Origin: JAWMQL01 sp033283165
Lineage (GTDB): Bacteria; Pseudomonadota; Gammaproteobacteria; Pseudomonadales; Halieaceae
DNA length: 64,000 nucleotides
Reading direction: 5' to 3'
Assembly: GCA_033283165.1 (NCBI GenBank)
Contig: JAWMQL010000002.1
Span: 124,001-188,000 of the forward strand
In this document: positions 19,242 to 27,037 of the stretch, piece by piece
How positions within the stretch are numbered: the stretch's first letter is position 1
Layout: the number at the start of each line of letters is the position of its first letter
Notes under the pieces: model-generated
The model's database searches: none
Seen by the model: the letters and a program-made list of their open reading frames with translations, nothing else
Told to the model about the DNA's origin: nothing
Translations under genes and position numbers: made by a program

Positions 19242-20387
19242 CTAGGGCGCTGCCTGCAGCCGCGCTTCAATGAGTTCGATGAAATGGTCGAACAGGGGCG
19301 CCGCATCGTGGGGGCCCGGGCTCGCTTCCGGGTGGCCCTGGAAGCTGAAGGCCGCCTTGTCGGTTCGGTGGATTCCCTGCAGGGAACCGTCGAACAGGGA
19401 CTTGTGGGTCACCCGCAAGTTGTCCGGCAGGCTGGCCTCATCGGCCGCGAAACCGTGGTTCTGGCTGGTGATCAGTACCGTACCGTCATCGATATTCTGC
19501 ACCGGGTGGTTGGCGCCGTGGTGACCGAACTTCATTTTCACCGTGCGGGCACCGGAGGCCAGCGCCAGCAACTGGTGGCCGAGGCAGATCCCGAATACGG
19601 GAATGTCAGTGTCCAGCAAGGTCCGGATCGCCTCGATGGCATAGGTACAGGGCTCGGGGTCACCGGGCCCATTGGACAGGAAAATACCGTCCGGATTCAG
19701 CGCCAGCACCTCTGCTGCGGGGGTCGTGGCGGGCACCACGGTCAGGCGGCAGCCGCGGTCCACCAACATGCGCAGGATATTGCGCTTGACGCCGTAGTCG
19801 TAAGCCACCACGTGGTAGGGCAGTTCCGCCTCCAAACGTTCGGCGTGCCCCGCGCCGTGCACCCAGCTGCCCTGGGACCACGGGTAGGCCTCGGACACCG
19901 TGACCTCTTTCGCCAGGTCCATGCCCTTGAGACCGGCAAAGCCCCTGGCCTGCGCCAGGGCATCGTTCTCATCCAGGGCCTGACCTGCCATCAGACAGCC
20001 GTTCTGCGCGCCTTTTTCCCGCAGGATGCGGGTCAGGCGCCGCGTGTCGATATCGGCAATGGCGACTATATTGCGCTCTTTCAGGTATTCGTCCAGGGCC
20101 TGCTCGTTGCGGTAGTTGCTGGCCAGCAGCGGCAGGTCGCGAATCACCAGGCCGGAGGCCCAGATAGCGGTGGATTCCTCGTCTTCGGCATTGGTACCGG
20201 TATTGCCGATATGGGGGTAGGTCAGGGTGACGATCTGGCGGGCGTATGAGGGGTCCGTGAGGATCTCCTGGTAGCCGGTCATGGCAGTATTGAATACCAC
20301 CTCGCCCACCGAGGTACCCTCGGCGCCGATTGCCACGCCTCTGAATATACTGCCGTCTTCCAGGGCTAATATGGCCGCAGTGGTCAA
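19242..20387 (-). CDS. carA: Carbamoyl-phosphate synthase small subunit
   Basis: 381 aa from a TTG start, E. coli 382 aa. It is the glutamine amidotransferase subunit. The class I glutaminase triad is present: Cys in FGICLGHQLLALA, and the His and Glu of HPEASPG. TTG 20387 is chosen because GGAGG lies six bases upstream and the resulting N-terminus TTAAILALEDG aligns in length with E. coli MIKSALLVLEDG. ATG 20399 would place GGAGG inside the gene. carB follows after 17 bases. Its leader contains a terminator (see 20514-20549). Confidence 0.97.
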   Translation of the reverse strand: MTTAAILALEDGSIFRGVAIGAEGTSVGEVVFNTAMTGYQEILTDPSYARQIVTLTYPHIGNTGTNAEDEESTAIWASGLVIRDLPLLASNYRNEQALDEYLKERNIVAIADIDTRRLTRILREKGAQNGCLMAGQALDENDALAQARGFAGLKGMDLAKEVTVSEAYPWSQGSWVHGAGHAERLEAELPYHVVAYDYGVKRNILRMLVDRGCRLTVVPATTPAAEVLALNPDGIFLSNGPGDPEPCTYAIEAIRTLLDTDIPVFGICLGHQLLALASGARTVKMKFGHHGANHPVQNIDDGTVLITSQNHGFAADEASLPDNLRVTHKSLFDGSLQGIHRTDKAAFSFQGHPEASPGPHDAAPLFDHFIELIEARLQAAP

Positions 20388-20428
20388 ACACGCCTCCATC
20401 TATTCAGTTAATCCGTTAATCGCATCGC

Positions 20429-20508
20429 GGGGCACCCGGCTGAGGGGCACCCGGCTGAGGGGCGTCCGGCCGAGGGGTGCCCGGCCGAGGGGCGCCCCTC
20501 AGCCGGGC
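20429..20508 (-). repeat. 15-bp GC-rich tandem repeat in the carA leader
   Basis: Four copies of GGGGCACCCGGCTGA (20429-20488, the last two with C/T changes) are followed by an inverted copy: ACCCGGCTGAGGGGC at 20434-20448 can pair with GCCCCTCAGCCGGGC at 20494-20508. In the carA transcript this lies between the terminator and the carA start and would fold strongly. Confidence 0.85.
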
Positions 20509-20513
20509 GCTCG

Positions 20514-20549
20514 AAAAAAAGCGAGATGGGTCACCTCATCTCGCCTTTT
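20514..20549 (-). terminator. Intrinsic terminator inside the carA leader, putative attenuator
   Basis: An 8-bp stem GCGAGATG / CATCTCGC with an 8-nt loop is followed on the minus strand by seven T. It lies about 70 bases after the predicted carA start point and about 125 bases before the carA start codon. A 7-codon ORF (MAKGEMR, 20554-20531) begins just upstream and stops inside the loop, so a translating ribosome would disrupt the 5' arm. On the plus strand the same stem is followed by only CTTTT. Confidence 0.75.
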
Positions 20550-20625
20550 GCCATAGTTTCAGCTCTTGTTTTGCCGCGCTCGCGCCACCCGTCAGTGGCG
20601 ACGGGTGGGGAAAATCTGGCGGAGG

Positions 20626-20654
20626 ATTTTAGGGGATAGCCCGGCGACTGTCCA
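20626..20654 (-). promoter_or_regulatory. carAB promoter
   Basis: On the minus strand TGGACA and TAAAAT, each five of six consensus bases, are separated by exactly 17 bases. The start point is expected near 20619, giving a leader of about 230 nt. A 9-bp hairpin (CCACCCGTC / GACGGGTGG, 20585-20608) comes first in the leader, then the terminator. Confidence 0.65.
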
Positions 20655-20766
20655 GCAACAAGGGGCGATGAATTCGGTGAAAACATTGCGCCGCGCGCGC
20701 CAGGCCCTATCATGGGAGCTCCTTTCCTGTACCGGGCCCGAACAGGCAGCCCGCACCGTAGGTACC

Positions 20767-21960
20767 ATGACCGCCAGCCGCCAGTTGTCGCCGCAACAGA
20801 CCTCCCTGCTGATAACGGCGCTGATGGCTCACGGCATAGGCCAGTCCCTGGTGTTTGCCATCCTGGCGCCGCTGGGCCGGGAGGTACAGCTGGCCGAAGT
20901 CCAGATCACCTCAATTATCGCCATATCTGCAATTGTCTTCGGCCTGATCGCGCCCCGCTGGGGCCGACTGAGCGACCGGGTAGGCCGCAAGCCGATCATG
21001 ATAACCGGCCTGGTAGGCTACAGCCTGGGAACCCTGCTGTTCACGAGCACGTTCTACGCCGGCCTCACTGGACTGCTGACAGGAGGACTGTTGTACGGCC
21101 TGCTGCTGATCAGCCGCTGTACCCAGTCTCTCGTCATGTCCGGCACCTCGCCCTCCGCCACCGCCTACGCGGCCGATCACAGTTCTCCAGACCAGCGCAC
21201 CCGGGCAATGGCGCGGCTGGGCACCGCCAACAGCCTGGGTACCATCCTCGGCCCTGCGGTGAGCGGCGCCCTGGCCACGTTGGGCCTGCTGGCACCGCTG
21301 TACTTCGCCGCCGCACTGACCGCGTCGGTTGCGTTGCTGATCTGGTGGCAGCTACCTACCACACCCGCCGCCGAGCGCGGCCGCCACGTGGTACGTGCCA
21401 GGCTGCGCTACCGGGATACTCGGCTGCGGTTGTACCTGGTCACGGGTGTTGGCCTGTACATGGGGTTCTCCGGCATCCAGCAGACCCTGGGGTTTCATCT
21501 CCAGGATCGCATGGAGCTGACCGGCATCGAGACCGCACAGATGACCGGCGCGGTCCTGATGGTGGCGGCAGTCTTCACCTTCCTGGTCCAGGTGACCGCC
21601 GTGCAGAGGCTGAAGCTGCGCCCGCCACAGTTCATGCGCCTGGGCCTGCTGGCCATGCTGTTTGGCGCCGCCATTCTGGCGGGCGCCCAGCAGTTGCCGA
21701 TGATCGCGGCGGGTATGGCCTTCCTTGGCACGGGCATGGGCCTGGCGGTGCCGGCGGTGTCCGCCGGCGCCTCGCTGGCGGTAGGCGTGGAAGAACAGGG
21801 GGCAGCGGCGGGCCTGATCACGGCCTGCCCGGCCATCGGTTTCAGTACAGGCCCGGTTTGCGCGGGTTTCCTGTACCAGATCAACGATGCCCTGGCACCG
21901 CTGTTCAGCGCTGCGGTGTTTTTCCTGGTGCTGGTGTTCCTGGTCGTCAAAGACCGCTGA
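20767..21960 (+). CDS. Major facilitator superfamily transporter
   Basis: 397 aa from ATG 20767, with about 12 hydrophobic helices, the size of a drug/metabolite exporter of the DHA1 kind. The loop 2-3 motif A appears as PRWGRLSDRVGRKP, and the helix-5 region has a Gly/Pro-rich LGTILGPAVSGALATLG segment typical of antiporters. The substrate is unknown. An extension of the frame upstream to 20566 overlaps the carA promoter and looks non-coding. The gene diverges from carAB and converges with the quinone oxidoreductase. Confidence 0.87.
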   Translation: MTASRQLSPQQTSLLITALMAHGIGQSLVFAILAPLGREVQLAEVQITSIIAISAIVFGLIAPRWGRLSDRVGRKPIMITGLVGYSLGTLLFTSTFYAGLTGLLTGGLLYGLLLISRCTQSLVMSGTSPSATAYAADHSSPDQRTRAMARLGTANSLGTILGPAVSGALATLGLLAPLYFAAALTASVALLIWWQLPTTPAAERGRHVVRARLRYRDTRLRLYLVTGVGLYMGFSGIQQTLGFHLQDRMELTGIETAQMTGAVLMVAAVFTFLVQVTAVQRLKLRPPQFMRLGLLAMLFGAAILAGAQQLPMIAAGMAFLGTGMGLAVPAVSAGASLAVGVEEQGAAAGLITACPAIGFSTGPVCAGFLYQINDALAPLFSAAVFFLVLVFLVVKDR

Positions 21961-21966
21961 ACTGCA

Positions 21967-21985
21967 GGGCCCCTGGAAGGGGCCC
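21967..21985. terminator. Hairpin between convergent genes
   Basis: GGGCCCC and GGGGCCC with a 5-base loop lie in the 32-base gap between the convergent MFS and oxidoreductase genes. No T-run follows on either strand, so termination efficiency is doubtful. Confidence 0.4.
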
Positions 21986-21992
21986 GCTGGCA

Positions 21993-22976
21993 TCAGTCTC
22001 CCATGGTGAGTATGACCTTGCCGCGGGCGCGGCGTTCGATCATGCTGCCGTAGGCCGCTTCGTAGTCCTCCAGCGGATACACCTCGGTCACCAGCGGGTT
22101 GAGTTTGCCGCTTTCAAACAGTTCGGTCAGTTCCGCCACGTTCTGCCGGTGCACCTCGGGCTCCTCGCCGGTGAAACGCCCCCAGAACACGCCGACCAGC
22201 GAACAGCCCTTGAGCAGGGTCAGGTTGAGGGGGATTTTCGGGATCGGCCCGCTGGCGAAGCCGATCACCAGGTAGCGGCCGTTCCAGGCCATGCTGCGTA
22301 CCGCCGGTTCAGCGTAGTCACCGCCCACCGGGTCGTACACCACGTCGACCCCGCGGCCACCGGTCAATTCCTTGACCGCGTCCTTGATGGAGGTTTCGCT
22401 GTAATTGATCACCTCATCGGCACCGAGTTGCCGGCACAGCTCAAGCTTGTCGTCGGAGCTGGCCGCGGCGATCACTTTCGCTCCCATCAGCTTGCCCAGC
22501 TCGATGGCCGAGGTGCCCACGCCGCCGGCGGCCCCCAGTACCAGCAGGGTCTCCCCGGGCTGGATGTTGGCGCGCTGCTTCAGGGCATGGTACGACGTCA
22601 TATAGGTGATGCTGATCCCCGCTGCCTGCTCAAAGCTGAGGCCGCCGGGCAGAGGGGAGACCGCCATCTCGTGCACGCCAATGCGCTCACAGAAGGCGCC
22701 CGCGCCGGTGGAGGAAATTACCTTGTCCCCCGGCTTGCAGGTGGTGACCTTGTCGCCTACCGCGGCCACCACGCCGGCACACTCGCCACCGGGGACAAAA
22801 GGCAGGTCCGGCTGGAACTGGTACTTGCCCTGGATAATGAGAACGTCGGGGAAGTTGAGCCCGGCGGCCTTCACATCAATCAGCACATCGTGCTCACCCA
22901 GCTCCGGTTCGGGCCAGTCATCCGCCAGGTCCAGTTTATCCGGCAAGCCGTGTTCCCTGCAGACCAGCGCTTTCAT
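21993..22976 (-). CDS. NADPH:quinone oxidoreductase family (zinc-independent MDR)
   Basis: 327 aa. A GroES-like N-terminal domain with AGLNFPDVLIIQGKYQ and PFVPGGECAGVV is followed by a Rossmann fold (LVLGAAGGVGTSAIELGKLMGAKVIAAASS). The zinc-binding Cys/His residues of classical alcohol dehydrogenases are absent. This places it with QorA/enoyl-thioester reductase-like enzymes that use NADPH to reduce quinones or activated double bonds. It is the last gene of the MaoC-SDR-thiolase operon, one base from the thiolase, so a CoA-thioester substrate in the same pathway is likely. Confidence 0.85.
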   Translation of the reverse strand: MKALVCREHGLPDKLDLADDWPEPELGEHDVLIDVKAAGLNFPDVLIIQGKYQFQPDLPFVPGGECAGVVAAVGDKVTTCKPGDKVISSTGAGAFCERIGVHEMAVSPLPGGLSFEQAAGISITYMTSYHALKQRANIQPGETLLVLGAAGGVGTSAIELGKLMGAKVIAAASSDDKLELCRQLGADEVINYSETSIKDAVKELTGGRGVDVVYDPVGGDYAEPAVRSMAWNGRYLVIGFASGPIPKIPLNLTLLKGCSLVGVFWGRFTGEEPEVHRQNVAELTELFESGKLNPLVTEVYPLEDYEAAYGSMIERRARGKVILTMGD

Positions 22977-22977
22977 A

Positions 22978-24156
22978 TCAGGCTACCTCGAACAGGCCGG
23001 CCGCACCCATGCCGCCACCCACGCACATGGTGATGACCACGTACTTGACGCCACGCCGCTTGCCCTCGATCAGGGCATGGCCGATCATGCGCGAACCGCT
23101 CATGCCGTAGGGGTGGCCGATGGAGATCGCGCCGCCATTGACGTTCAACTTGTCATTGTCGATGCCCAGGCGGTCGCGGCAGTACAGTACCTGCACGGCG
23201 AAGGCCTCGTTCAGCTCCCACAGGCCGATATCGTCCACCGACAGACCGTGCTGCTTGAGCAGCCTGGGCACCGCAAATACCGGGCCGATGCCCATCTCGT
23301 CGGGCTCGCAGCCCGCCACGGCGATGCCGCGATAAATCCCCAGGGGTTCCAGGCCTTTCTGTTCTGCCAGTTTCGCCTCCATGACCACCTGAGCGGAAGA
23401 GCCGTCGGACAGCTGGGAGGCGTTGCCGGCGGTGATAGTGCCGCCGTCGATGACGGTTTTCAGGCCCGCCAGGCCCTCGGCAGTCGTGGCGCGCACACCT
23501 TCATCGCGCTCGACGGTAGCTTCCGCCTCGGAAGCCTCACCGGTCTCCTTGTCCCACACGGTGCGCTTGCAGGTGACCGGCACCAGTTCATCGTCGTACC
23601 GGCCCGCCTCGTAGGCGGCAGCGGTACGCTGCTGCGACTGCAGGCCATACTCATCCATGGCGTCGCGGGAGATGCCGTAGCGCTGGGCCACCACTTCCGC
23701 GGTCTGCAGCATGGGCATGTGAATATTCGGGTGCATGGCCATCAGGTCCTCATCCACCATGCGGTGCAGGTTCATGTGCTCATTCTGAACCAGGGAAATG
23801 GATTCCAGGCCGCCCCCGACCACCACGCTCATACCGTCGTCGATGATCTGCTTGGCAGCGGTAGCCACGGCCATCAGACCGGAGGAACACTGCCGGTCGA
23901 TAGTCATGCCGGAAGTGGTGACCGGCAGGCCGGCGCGCAGGGCGATCTGGCGCGCGACATTGCTGCCGGTGGCGCCCTGTTGCAGGGCACTGCCCATGAT
24001 CACGTCTTCGACTTCCGCGGGCTCGATGCCGGCCCGCCTGACAGCTTCCGCCACGGAGGCGGCGCCCAGGGAGGCCCCGCCCAGATTGTTGAAGCCGCCG
24101 CGATAGGCCTTGCCAATCGGGGTCCGGGCGGTGGATACGATAACTGCTTCTTTCAT
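22978..24156 (-). CDS. Acetyl-CoA acyltransferase (thiolase)
   Basis: 392 aa, standard thiolase length. It cleaves 3-ketoacyl-CoA with CoA to acetyl-CoA and a shortened acyl-CoA, or runs in reverse. The nucleophilic Cys is in MTIDRQCSSGL (near residue 88), the first catalytic His region is NEAFAVQ, the second is GHPYGMSGSR, and the terminal Cys loop is MCVGGGMGAAG. Gene context with hydratase and dehydrogenase indicates a beta-oxidation role rather than biosynthesis. Chain-length specificity cannot be read from sequence. Confidence 0.94.
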   Translation of the reverse strand: MKEAVIVSTARTPIGKAYRGGFNNLGGASLGAASVAEAVRRAGIEPAEVEDVIMGSALQQGATGSNVARQIALRAGLPVTTSGMTIDRQCSSGLMAVATAAKQIIDDGMSVVVGGGLESISLVQNEHMNLHRMVDEDLMAMHPNIHMPMLQTAEVVAQRYGISRDAMDEYGLQSQQRTAAAYEAGRYDDELVPVTCKRTVWDKETGEASEAEATVERDEGVRATTAEGLAGLKTVIDGGTITAGNASQLSDGSSAQVVMEAKLAEQKGLEPLGIYRGIAVAGCEPDEMGIGPVFAVPRLLKQHGLSVDDIGLWELNEAFAVQVLYCRDRLGIDNDKLNVNGGAISIGHPYGMSGSRMIGHALIEGKRRGVKYVVITMCVGGGMGAAGLFEVA

Positions 24157-24182
24157 GATTGATTCCTCGATTGTTCGTTGCT

Positions 24183-25103
24183 TCAGTCCAGCTTGATGCC
24201 CAGGCCTTCGACCGCCTGTCCCACCATCTTGAAGGACTGCTCAAATCCCGCGTTCAGGGCCTTCTCACCCGCGGTGTCGCTAATCTCGTCCCAGTGCGCG
24301 GCGATGCCCTCCGGGGTCTGCTCATCCGGGGGCAGCCAGCGACCCTCACTCTCCACCAGTCGGGTGACTGCGAACGCCCCTGCCCCGGCGCAGAGAATGG
24401 TGCGATTGGGGGCGTCTTCAGACACCAGGTACAGGACGGCCGGCGTCACGGTCTCCGGGGTCAGCAATTCAAACGCCTTGGGATCGATCAGGCCCTCGGT
24501 CATGCGGGTCCCGGCCGTGGGCGCCAGGGCATTGACGCGAATGTTGTACTTTGCGCCCTCCTGCACCAGCGTATTCATCAGGCCGATCACCCCCATCTTG
24601 GCCGCACTGTAGTTGGTCTGGCCGAAATTACCGTACAGGCCGCTGGAGGAGGTGGTAACCACGATGCGGCCGTACTCCTGGTCTCTCATCACGTCCCATA
24701 CGGCCTTGGTGCAATTGACCGTTCCCATCAGGTGCACGTCCAGCACCAGTTGGAAATCCTCCAGGCTGCCCTTGGCGAAACTCTTGTCGCGCAGGATACC
24801 GGCGTTGTTGACCAGGATATCCACCCGGCCCCAGGTATCCATGGCCTGGCGCACCATGGCCTCGACCTCGTCGTATTTGGCCACGTTGGCGCCATTGGCG
24901 ATCGCCTCGCCACCGGCCGCCTGGATTTCGGCAACCACCGCCTGCGCGGCCTCGGAGCCCGCCCCGGTTCCGTCGACACTGCCGCCGAGATCGTTGACCA
25001 CGACCTTGGCGCCCCGCCTGGCCAGTTCGATGGCGTGGCAGCGGCCCAGGCCACCGCCGGATCCAGTGACAATAGCGACTTTGCCGTCATAACGAATAGA
25101 CAT
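24183..25103 (-). CDS. MFE-2-type (3R)-hydroxyacyl-CoA dehydrogenase (SDR)
   Basis: 306 aa. The SDR cofactor motif TGSGGGLGR and the catalytic Ser-Tyr-Lys (TTSSSGLYGNFGQTNYSAAK) are present. The sequence VVVNDLGG, NNAGILRDKSF, APTAGTRMT and the C-terminal extension with WDEISD follow the dehydrogenase unit of peroxisomal multifunctional enzyme 2 (HSD17B4), not FabG. That family oxidises (3R)-hydroxyacyl-CoA, including branched and steroid side chains. Together with the MaoC hydratase 35 bases upstream it suggests an (R)-specific beta-oxidation step. Confidence 0.9.
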   Translation of the reverse strand: MSIRYDGKVAIVTGSGGGLGRCHAIELARRGAKVVVNDLGGSVDGTGAGSEAAQAVVAEIQAAGGEAIANGANVAKYDEVEAMVRQAMDTWGRVDILVNNAGILRDKSFAKGSLEDFQLVLDVHLMGTVNCTKAVWDVMRDQEYGRIVVTTSSSGLYGNFGQTNYSAAKMGVIGLMNTLVQEGAKYNIRVNALAPTAGTRMTEGLIDPKAFELLTPETVTPAVLYLVSEDAPNRTILCAGAGAFAVTRLVESEGRWLPPDEQTPEGIAAHWDEISDTAGEKALNAGFEQSFKMVGQAVEGLGIKLD

Positions 25104-25140
25104 GGAAAACTTGCTCCTGCGAATGTGTGATTGAATAGGT

Positions 25141-25605
25141 TTAGCCGGTCACAACCATGGACAGCCAGTCGGCGACCAGGGCGGGCGTATCCTCGCCCTC
25201 GATTTCCACGGTGATATGCTGCTTGATCAGGAATCGGTTCTCGTCCTTGCGATCGATATCGTGTAATTCGATGTGGGCCCGAATGCGCTTGCCGGCGCGC
25301 ACCGGCGCCAGGAACCGGACCTTGTCGAAACCGTAGTTGATCCCCATCACCACGTTCTCCGGCACTATGCCGCTGCCCTCCACCATCTTCGACAACAGCG
25401 ACAGGGTCAGGAAACCGTGGGCAATAGTGCCCCCGAACGGTGTCTGGGCCGCTTTTTCCTGGTCGACATGAATGAACTGGTGGTCTTCAGTGCAGTCGGC
25501 AAATGTGTTGATGCGATCCTGGTCGATAGTCACCCATGCACTCGGCTCGAACTTGACCCCGATGTGGTTAACCATTTCCTCACTGGGTACGACAGTAACG
25601 GCCAT
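25141..25605 (-). CDS. MaoC-like (R)-specific enoyl-CoA hydratase
   Basis: 154 aa, a single hot-dog domain. The hydratase 2 motif is recognisable in FADCTEDHQFIHVDQEKA, with catalytic Asp and His, followed by PFGGTIAHGFLTLSLLS. Enzymes of this kind hydrate trans-2-enoyl-CoA to (3R)-hydroxyacyl-CoA, the substrate of the adjacent MFE-2-type dehydrogenase. It is the first gene of the four-gene operon and starts about 95 bases downstream of a promoter that carries the shared CATACAGTATG operator. Confidence 0.92.
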   Translation of the reverse strand: MAVTVVPSEEMVNHIGVKFEPSAWVTIDQDRINTFADCTEDHQFIHVDQEKAAQTPFGGTIAHGFLTLSLLSKMVEGSGIVPENVVMGINYGFDKVRFLAPVRAGKRIRAHIELHDIDRKDENRFLIKQHITVEIEGEDTPALVADWLSMVVTG

Positions 25606-25699
25606 GCTGCTTCCTCCGGTTGGATGTGTCAGGACAGTGTAGACGAAGTGATCCCGCTGCGAGCGCGGCCCGGAGCCGGTGCCTGCGCGAAAAAAACGG

Positions 25700-25733
25700 A
25701 TTTGAACATACAGTATGAAAACATGTCTTTCAA
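25700..25733 (-). promoter_or_regulatory. Promoter with CATACAGTATG operator, copy 1 (MaoC operon)
   Basis: On the minus strand TTGAAA (25728-25733) and TATGTT (25705-25710) are separated by 17 bases. The palindrome CATAC-A-GTATG (25707-25717) overlaps the -10 element, a position suited to repression. The surrounding 18 bases ATTTGAACATACAGTATG (25700-25717) recur identically at 32410-32427. Confidence 0.75.
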
Positions 25734-25813
25734 GTATTTTTTAGTGCGCGCCAGCCTGTTATGCTGGCCCTGAACCCGCTTGCTGAAGCCAGCCTGGCTG
25801 GGAGGCGCCACCC

Positions 25814-26983
25814 ATGAATGCCACACCCCACCCGGCACCGGTAACCCTGGTGCAGCAGTTAACCCGACGGGCCACCGGCGAGGCCGGTGGGCCGCCGCCG
25901 CAGGCCGTGCGTATCCCGGTCCAGGCCTACACCAGCGAGGAGCAACTGGGCCGGGAACAGCGCGCACTGTTCAGTCGCCTCCCCCTCATCATCGGCCACG
26001 AGTCCCAGCTTGCCGAGCCGGGCGACGCCCTTGTGCACGACTGGCTGGGAATGCCCCTGATCACCCTGTGTGACGCCGGTGGCGCGATTCGCACCGTCCT
26101 TAATGTCTGCCGCCACCGGGGTATGCGACTGGTCGCCGAGCGGGGCCAGACCCGACTGCGTTCCCTGGTCTGTCCCTACCACCAGTGGACCTACGGTCTC
26201 GACGGCCAGTTGCGCAACATTCCCCTCAAGGAAAGTTTCGGGGTGATAGATCCGGACCAGCTGGGCCTGGTGCAGCTGCCGACGGAGGTGCGACACGGCC
26301 TGGTCTGGATACAGGCGACTCCAGGTAAAACCATGGATCTCGACGCCCACCTGGCCGGGCTGGGCAGCGACCTCGACGGTTTCGGCTTCCCCGACCTGCA
26401 TTTCGGCCAGCAGCACGTCCGCGAGGTACAGTGCAACTGGAAACTGATCCAGGACGCCTTCCTCGACGGCTACCACGTAACTCGCTTGCACAAGCTGTCG
26501 GTCGGCCCCTTCTTCGCCGATTCCATGGCGGAATATGACCGGATCGGCCGCCACTTCCGGTCGGCAGTGGCGCGACGGGAAATCTTCGATACACCGGGAC
26601 TGGCACCGGAACAACTGGACCTGCGGCACCATGTGAGCTTCGCGTACACGGTGTTTCCCAATGCCGTGCTGGTCCTGCACCCGGAATACACCAGCGTGAT
26701 CAGCCTGTTTCCCCTCGCTGCCGACAGGACCCTGTTCGCCCACACCATGCTGACACCGCAGCCCCTGTCCAGCGAGCAGCAGCGCGACCATTTCCGCCGT
26801 TCCTTTGAATTGATTGACCAGGGCGTGTTCCAGTCAGAGGATATCTTCGCCGCCCAGGGAACCCAGCAGGGCCTGGCCTCGGGGGCCAATGAGGGCCTGT
26901 TGTTCGGCGGGCTGGAAGCGGCAGCCACAGAGTTTCACAGCCTGGTGGAAGAGGCGCTTGCCGAACAGGAAGCTGTCCTGTAG
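25814..26983 (+). CDS. Rieske non-heme iron oxygenase, alpha subunit
   Basis: 389 aa. The Rieske [2Fe-2S] ligands are Cys99-X-His101 in CRHRGMRL and Cys120-X2-His123 in CPYHQWTYG. The catalytic domain has NWKLIQDAFLDGYHVTRLH with the mononuclear iron histidines. Related enzymes hydroxylate or demethylate aromatic, steroid or quaternary-amine compounds using electrons from a reductase. No reductase or ferredoxin gene is nearby. GGGAGG precedes the ATG. It is divergent from the MaoC operon, so the shared operator may control both sides. Substrate unknown. Confidence 0.9.
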   Translation: MNATPHPAPVTLVQQLTRRATGEAGGPPPQAVRIPVQAYTSEEQLGREQRALFSRLPLIIGHESQLAEPGDALVHDWLGMPLITLCDAGGAIRTVLNVCRHRGMRLVAERGQTRLRSLVCPYHQWTYGLDGQLRNIPLKESFGVIDPDQLGLVQLPTEVRHGLVWIQATPGKTMDLDAHLAGLGSDLDGFGFPDLHFGQQHVREVQCNWKLIQDAFLDGYHVTRLHKLSVGPFFADSMAEYDRIGRHFRSAVARREIFDTPGLAPEQLDLRHHVSFAYTVFPNAVLVLHPEYTSVISLFPLAADRTLFAHTMLTPQPLSSEQQRDHFRRSFELIDQGVFQSEDIFAAQGTQQGLASGANEGLLFGGLEAAATEFHSLVEEALAEQEAVL

Positions 26984-27037
26984 CTGCGCCGCGGGCCAGG
27001 TGACAGCCACCAGAGGACTCGCGCTGAAGTCTGTCGC

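Noticed and set aside
20531..20713. 60-codon minus-strand frame upstream of carA as a real gene
   Set aside because: Its start lies upstream of the predicted promoter and the frame includes promoter sequence. Only its last seven codons, with their own ATG, are considered a possible leader peptide.
20712..23033. 773-codon frame on the plus strand overlapping the MFS and oxidoreductase genes
   Set aside because: It is the shifted frame of MFS followed by antisense of the oxidoreductase, with Arg/Pro/Gly-rich text and no domain.
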